From NCBI RefSeq assembly GCF_000003815.2, contig NC_049985.1, positions 9,078,251 through 9,128,884 of the forward strand: a stretch of 50,634 nt of DNA, written 5' to 3'. Source of the stretch: Branchiostoma floridae. Its lineage: Eukaryota; Chordata; Leptocardii; Amphioxiformes; Branchiostomatidae. Position numbers and translations under genes: made by a program. The notes beneath the pieces are model-generated. The model did no database searches, was not told the DNA's origin, and worked only from the letters and a program-made list of their open reading frames with translations. Below are positions 45,209 through 50,634 of this stretch, in pieces; position 1 is the first letter of the stretch; each line of letters starts with the position of its first letter.

Positions 45209-48200
45209 GTAGGTGGTCTTCTTGTGTGTATAAGCTATAGTCATGTTATTAAAGCTTCAAAAGCTCCAGACTTATGTTTTGGTCTGAGTGAGTAGAATAT
45301 TTGACAAAACCCAGCTGTGGGAATAATTTCCACAACAAGGAGGAGTAACTGTTGTATGTCAGGTTGGAGTTCAAGAAGCAGGTAAATTATTCAACTTGTA
45401 CTTAATACTGTTCTACCATAGCAATGGAAAACAAGAAAAGGTGTTCACATTACAGGGCTGCTTCATTAGTTTCACTTTTGTATCTGTTTAATAAGTCACA
45501 TCACATAGGACTGATTACATCATGGTCCATAATTACATAATTGGAGGATGTGGTTCCGTGACGAATATTCATATAAAACAAAGGCAGTTTTTTTCCCCTA
45601 AAACACAAAAGAAATGCTGATTACTAGATCGTAGATGATTAGTACCATGCACCTATATGCTGAGTTTGGTGCCCTGTTCTGTATCACAGTATGGACTGAC
45701 ATGGTCCATACTGCTTGTAGAGCCTGACTTATCATGGCTGGAAAATTGCCAAATTACTGATCATAAGAATTACTGCATTCTCATGACCCACATGGCGTCA
45801 GTTCTCCTGTCTAACTGTGATACAGCGGTGGCTCTCAAGTCTCATTTTTCATTAACTCCCGCCACTCTAAGGAAAAACACCTGCCCCTCTGCTAAGTGCT
45901 TCCCTTGAAATTTGAATCCTGCTGAATCTTCCAAACCACCTGAGCAATTCCCTTTTAGCTATTACAGACCACAAACAACCTGTATGTACATATGTACAGT
46001 GTTACAACATGCCTGTTGATGTAGAGAAAGTTCAAAGATGGAAAGTTTGTTTTACAAAAAGCTATCTTTTCACATATTCTCATAACAGTGAAACATTGGT
46101 TATGTTATTCCATGGTAATATGAATTAACACCCTGAAGGTTGAATACAAATACTAGTAGATACACTTTCCCACTATTACCAAGTTTTAAACCTGTGCCCT
46201 GTGCACAGTGTTTTCATGCCCTCTGCATGATAAAGTAATTTTGGTAACCCCAGCACCTCTTGAACTCCCCTGGTACCACCTTCACACAGGACACACTGCC
46301 TTTCTAAAGTTTCTTGCTGAAATGTATACTAGAATGTCATGGATTATCGTTAGATTCACTTATGACAAACATCTTGGGGTATTTAAAACAATCTTTCAGA
46401 ACTGAACATTTCTAGTAGAATACCTGGATTTTCTTTAAAAAGACATGAAATGTCATCGACATATATGGGCTCAAATGTCAGTGGGACATAAACAATTAAG
46501 CCAATGAAGATTGCGGAAGACAAAAGAGGTAACTATGTAAACTTATGCTTTACACAGCTCAACCTTTTATAGTCATGTCAAAGAACCATGTTATTTTTTC
46601 TAAGTAAATGCTAGGACTCCTGGAATCATAATGGAAAGAACTAAGGGCACCCAAAATGAGACAAAGGACATCCAAAATGGGCAATGTAAATCCATCCCTA
46701 TCTCTGGTTATCTGTTATCTGGGAGCCTGTAGACTGATGGATGGCTCCCTTCTTGTCTCACACCTAATGGTCTGGCAGGAGATGTCACTGCCATTACCTC
46801 TCATCATGTCTGCAGCACTGATGATTTGGGGTTATGTATTCCTTGTTCTTCCACTGATGTTTCCGAAAATAATTATGCTATATCCATTGATGTTGCAAGC
46901 AAGTCTTAGTTAACAATTTAGAATATTGTGAGGTAATTTTGACGCAAGTGAGAATTTATCAACAAAAAGGTCAGGAATGTTTGAGACACGTGCAGATCTC
47001 TTGTAGAGTAGTAGATACCAATGACCAAATTTTCAGGTTTTAGGCTCAGAGCACATGGTGTCTGCAATAATAATGACCTGTTAATGATGTATGTGTCCTG
47101 TTGCACATGGTCAGCAATTAAGTGATGAATAATTCAACTAATTATATATGATAATGAATATGTTACTGATACAAATCTATGATTATCATATGAAGCATTC
47201 ATGATGATTGAATCAGGCAGAGCCTGGTAGGTCAAAAAGCCCTAGCCACAAAATCCCTCTAAATCGTAGCAGTTGCCAAGATGTGATGGATCTCTTGTTA
47301 TGGTAATCTTTAGAATGCAGATCATGGGTTGTAATTCTGTGTCATAATATTCACCATTCAACCAGTCCAATGTTTATCTCATTAATGATCTATCCCTCTT
47401 TTATGTTGTTGTCTGTTCTATACAACTTGTCTGTGTATACAATACACCGTAGCAGGACAGAAATAGAACATAATCCATTCATATTTGGTTTGTTTAAGAT
47501 ACATTTAAAACATACTGTAGCATGCCCCATTGAACGTATTGTTTCTCCAGAGCTACAAGTCATGAAGGAATGCTGCACTTGTAAGAAAGGCTCTTATGTC
47601 AGAAGGGTTTTTGTTGTTGGTGATCAGTCAGTACTATAAATGGTCCATCCTTTCTTCTGTGCTGATGGAGGCTCTGGTAGAACATACTTCCTTCCTGAAG
47701 CTTCCGTTAAGCAGGAGATATTTGTATAGATTATCCTCACAGCCATACTGAATAAGTTGTCAGCTGTTGACACCTAGTAAAATACATCAGCCCTTTTCAT
47801 GCCTGTTCAAAGCCTTAAGACTGAAATAAATTGGATTTTAGTCACAATTTGTGCAAGCAAACAGTCAACTGCCGTGGACAATATCTCAGTGGACAACATC
47901 TCAGTGGACGGAAGATAGACCACAGACACTTGTGCTATCTGCACTGCCTATTTCATCCCTGTTAACATTGCTGGCATTCCTCTTTCAGGCTTCCCAAGTA
48001 ATTATAAGGGATTTGTCTGTTTATATAAAGATCTGTGCCCAGTCACCTGCATGCATTCCTTATTACAACACCCTTAAGAAAAATATTAGAAAGTTTTGTT
48101 GCCAGGCACAAGATGTCCAAAGTTCTAGTTTGAGGCCCTACATTTTATGGTGGACCACATAAACAAAGATAACATCTGATAGTTTATTGTTTTAAAAATT

Positions 48201-50634
48201 GACATTTTTTGTCCCAATGCTGGAATGGCATTACAATCTCTCAAGTGGATTCCCATATAATATATGGTTACAGACAGATACTCGGGGAATAAAACATGAA
48301 GATGCAAAACCACAAATATTCAACATAGTGTGGTGTATTGCCCTTATTAGGAGCAACTAATTTACTGTTATAGAATTGGATTTCAACATACTTACATAGT
48401 GGTTAATTATATGCAGAAAAAAAGAAAAGCAACAAATTTGTTGTGATATGAATGGTAATAGGTAAGACTGCAATCATGTTCACAATTCTCAAATGTGACT
48501 GCAAAAGAGGTGACGATTGGGTTTCTGGCAGTGGTGCATTTCATTTCCGTGTTAATTAACTCAGTGTGTCCTTGATAACCAAGGAGCATGATAGGGCAGA
48601 ACAATCCATAGACTCCAAAGTTCAACCAGTCCATGTTTGTAGTACAGATTTATGATGTATGTTTAGCTTCATGCTTAACAAGCAATAGGGATATCAGAGT
48701 TTTCTGACCTTCCAAGCCTATTATTCAGTCAAATTAGACCAATATGTGATAACGGTAACGTTGGCATTATTCTTTTGTAGGCCTGTAGTTCTTATTGGGC
48801 AATTTTAGAGCACAAAAGGAATCTTTGAGGTTTAGAGTAAAGATTATGGGCAATTTGTGTCAGTTTCATGTTTCCAGTAGTCAACTTTCCATGTCCATGA
48901 CTAAAAGGAAAAAGCCTTCCTTTTCTTTAAATGATAATTTAATAACCAAGGAGTAGTTTTTCAGTGTGAAAGTGATGTGATACAATGTACTATACAATGT
49001 AAATATTAATATGCACTCATGTTTGTAGGCATGTGTATTATGCTGTTGTGCTAACTGGTAGTACTATCCCACACTCCGTCCACCACCCATTGAATTACAT
49101 GTTTTGCCCTAGCTTTAATTGGGTCAGGGTCATGAGAGTAATGGGACAGCTTGCACAATTTTCTCAGCTGGTATGCCCCACCTGAATAAAGGTGTTGGCA
49201 GGCAGGGTGTAGATATATCAAGGATGCTTAGTGAAGCAGAACTCCCACCCCCTCACTCCTACACTCTGTGGTCAGGCTACTGGAATTAGCTCAAAACTCA
49301 GCTGGGATGGATGAAATGTGCATATCTGCACCAACATGTAGATTACTCTTAGCCTGAATACCATCCTCTGTAGTGATTGCTGGCTCAGTACTTTCACAAA
49401 GTACTACGGAGGATGAGCCAGAGTCACTACGTAGGATGGTACTCAGGCTAGATTACTCTCATGTATCCAGTCAACTTGCTTCTTTCTTGTATCCCTTGAA
49501 TTGCAGAAAGAAGAATTGGTAGGCATTGGGTTGCACATCCTTGAAAATAAGACATTAAAAAGCATTTTTCCTCCATTGTACCTAACAAAAATGTGCTTGT
49601 AGTACTCTTTTTGTTGAACATATGCTGTGTCATTCACAAGTGTCACCCATAATCTCTCTCTTTTTACCCATACTCTGGTAAAAGGAAATGTGACATTGCA
49701 GTATCTCTGTCTCAGAAATCCCCCAGATGTAGTGACAAGGTACCTCTATAGTTTCAGGGACAATACTGGGAAATAAGAGGATGATATTCTATTTCTGTAT
49801 ATTGTAGTCATTAGCGTAGGGTAGTCATGTTCCATAGCCCATGCTGAATGTGAGAAAAGAGGATTTCATCATCGATATGGGCTGGAAACCTGAACGCTCT
49901 CTGTGACCTATATTTGATTTCTAGAAGTGCCTGGTAGTACAATGAGTCATTTTGTCTGACTCTGAGGGCTATTCCATCGGAAAAATGAACACAGGAGGAA
50001 ACAGAAGATAATGTGACCTGAAATGAAGTGAGGTGTGAAGACCACCCATCATCTTTAACTTATCAAAATGAATGGGATCTGTACCAAAATTATGACAACC
50101 AGAATGCTTCTCATAGTCATACCTTAATTTACATAGTAATACTTTGCCAACTTGTTTTTCCACCTGGTCGAATGTTGAATTGAGTATTCATCTATCTCAT
50201 CTAAATGCACATTGTCCTATACTCTGGCCCTGGTAATGTATATGCTGATAGCTTCTACTTAGAGTTGATGACAATCACTTTAATATGATTAGTCCACTCT
50301 AATGTTACCGTAATTCTTTGTAAATGGAAGGCCATAAACAGGCAACATGTGAGACTGGTTGTGAACATTGAATAATGAAAATATGGTCAATCATATGGTG
50401 AATATGTGATTGCATTTATTCTATTCTGTAGTTGCGGAAATATTGTGTTATGTGTGTACTGTCATGTAATTGTGTGGTTGGAAGTGCTTCCTTATTGGCA
50501 GGATCACATTCACTTAGAAACAACACAGTCATAAATGAAGGGGTCAAATGGGCAACAGTCAGTAAAAGCAATGATTTAATCAGATAAGGGTGTGTAATTG
50601 TATGTATTGGTACTATGGCAGCAAGGGGAAAGCT
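45209..50634 (+). other. Second intron of the GAB gene (open at the window end)
   Basis: No further GAB exon was recognised in this 5.4 kb, so intron 2 probably continues past the window. It contains the foldback element at 49350-49450 and a short direct repeat near 47880-47910 (ATCTCAGTGGACAAC followed by ATCTCAGTGGACGGA). The GAB region after the PH domain is poorly conserved, so a short exon could have been missed. Confidence 0.5.
49350..49450. mobile_element. Foldback MITE, TAGCCTGAAT ends, exact 9-bp target duplication
   Basis: A 101-bp imperfect palindrome. The left arm is TAGCCTGAATACCATCCTCT then GTAGTGATTGCTGGCTC; the right arm, ending GTAGGATGGTACTCAGGCTA, is its reverse complement, with AGTACTTT/AAAGTACT at the centre. 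It is flanked by GATTACTCT on both sides (49341-49349 and 49451-49459). The ends resemble those of the element at 22990-23080, while the interiors differ. It lies in the GAB intron. Confidence 0.93.

Overview
The window is gene-sparse, intron-rich metazoan DNA with one 100-base assembly gap. Protein similarity to vertebrate genes, short coding exons with GT/AG introns, and a dense load of small foldback and MITE elements suggest an invertebrate deuterostome. A cephalochordate (amphioxus, Branchiostoma) is my best guess; this is inference, not proven.

Four protein-coding loci can be supported. (1) About 3.7-14.2 kb, minus strand: the 5' part of a VEGF-C/D-type growth factor gene. It has a signal-peptide exon downstream of a CpG-rich leader, a 9.9 kb intron full of repeats, and the exon just before the cystine-knot domain; the rest lies to the left of the window. 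(2) 27.2-30.3 kb, minus: a complete nine-exon pirin gene (copy A). (3) 34.7-39.3 kb, minus: a second complete pirin gene (copy B), in tandem and with identical intron positions and phases. It also has a candidate in-frame 42-nt cassette exon, a likely non-coding first exon with a TATA box, and a cluster of NRF2/small-MAF type sites upstream. (4) From 42.35 kb, plus: the first two coding exons of a GAB-family docking adaptor (the whole PH domain), transcribed divergently from pirin B; the rest lies to the right of the window.

The remaining sequence is intronic or intergenic and rich in mobile elements: three copies of a PIF/Harbinger-like MITE with TWA target duplications, two foldback elements with exact 9-bp target duplications, two copies of another MITE, a Tc1/mariner-like foldback that appears to carry pirin A's polyadenylation signal, a 5S-rRNA-derived SINE inside a pirin A intron, a non-LTR retrotransposon tail, and a large inverted repeat whose centre is the assembly gap.

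The loci do not form one pathway. The most interesting signals are the asymmetric evolution of the two pirins (exon gain, regulatory sites, divergent N-terminus), the early VEGF-like gene structure, and an unexpected number of perfect CRE palindromes. No clearly new biological system was identified.
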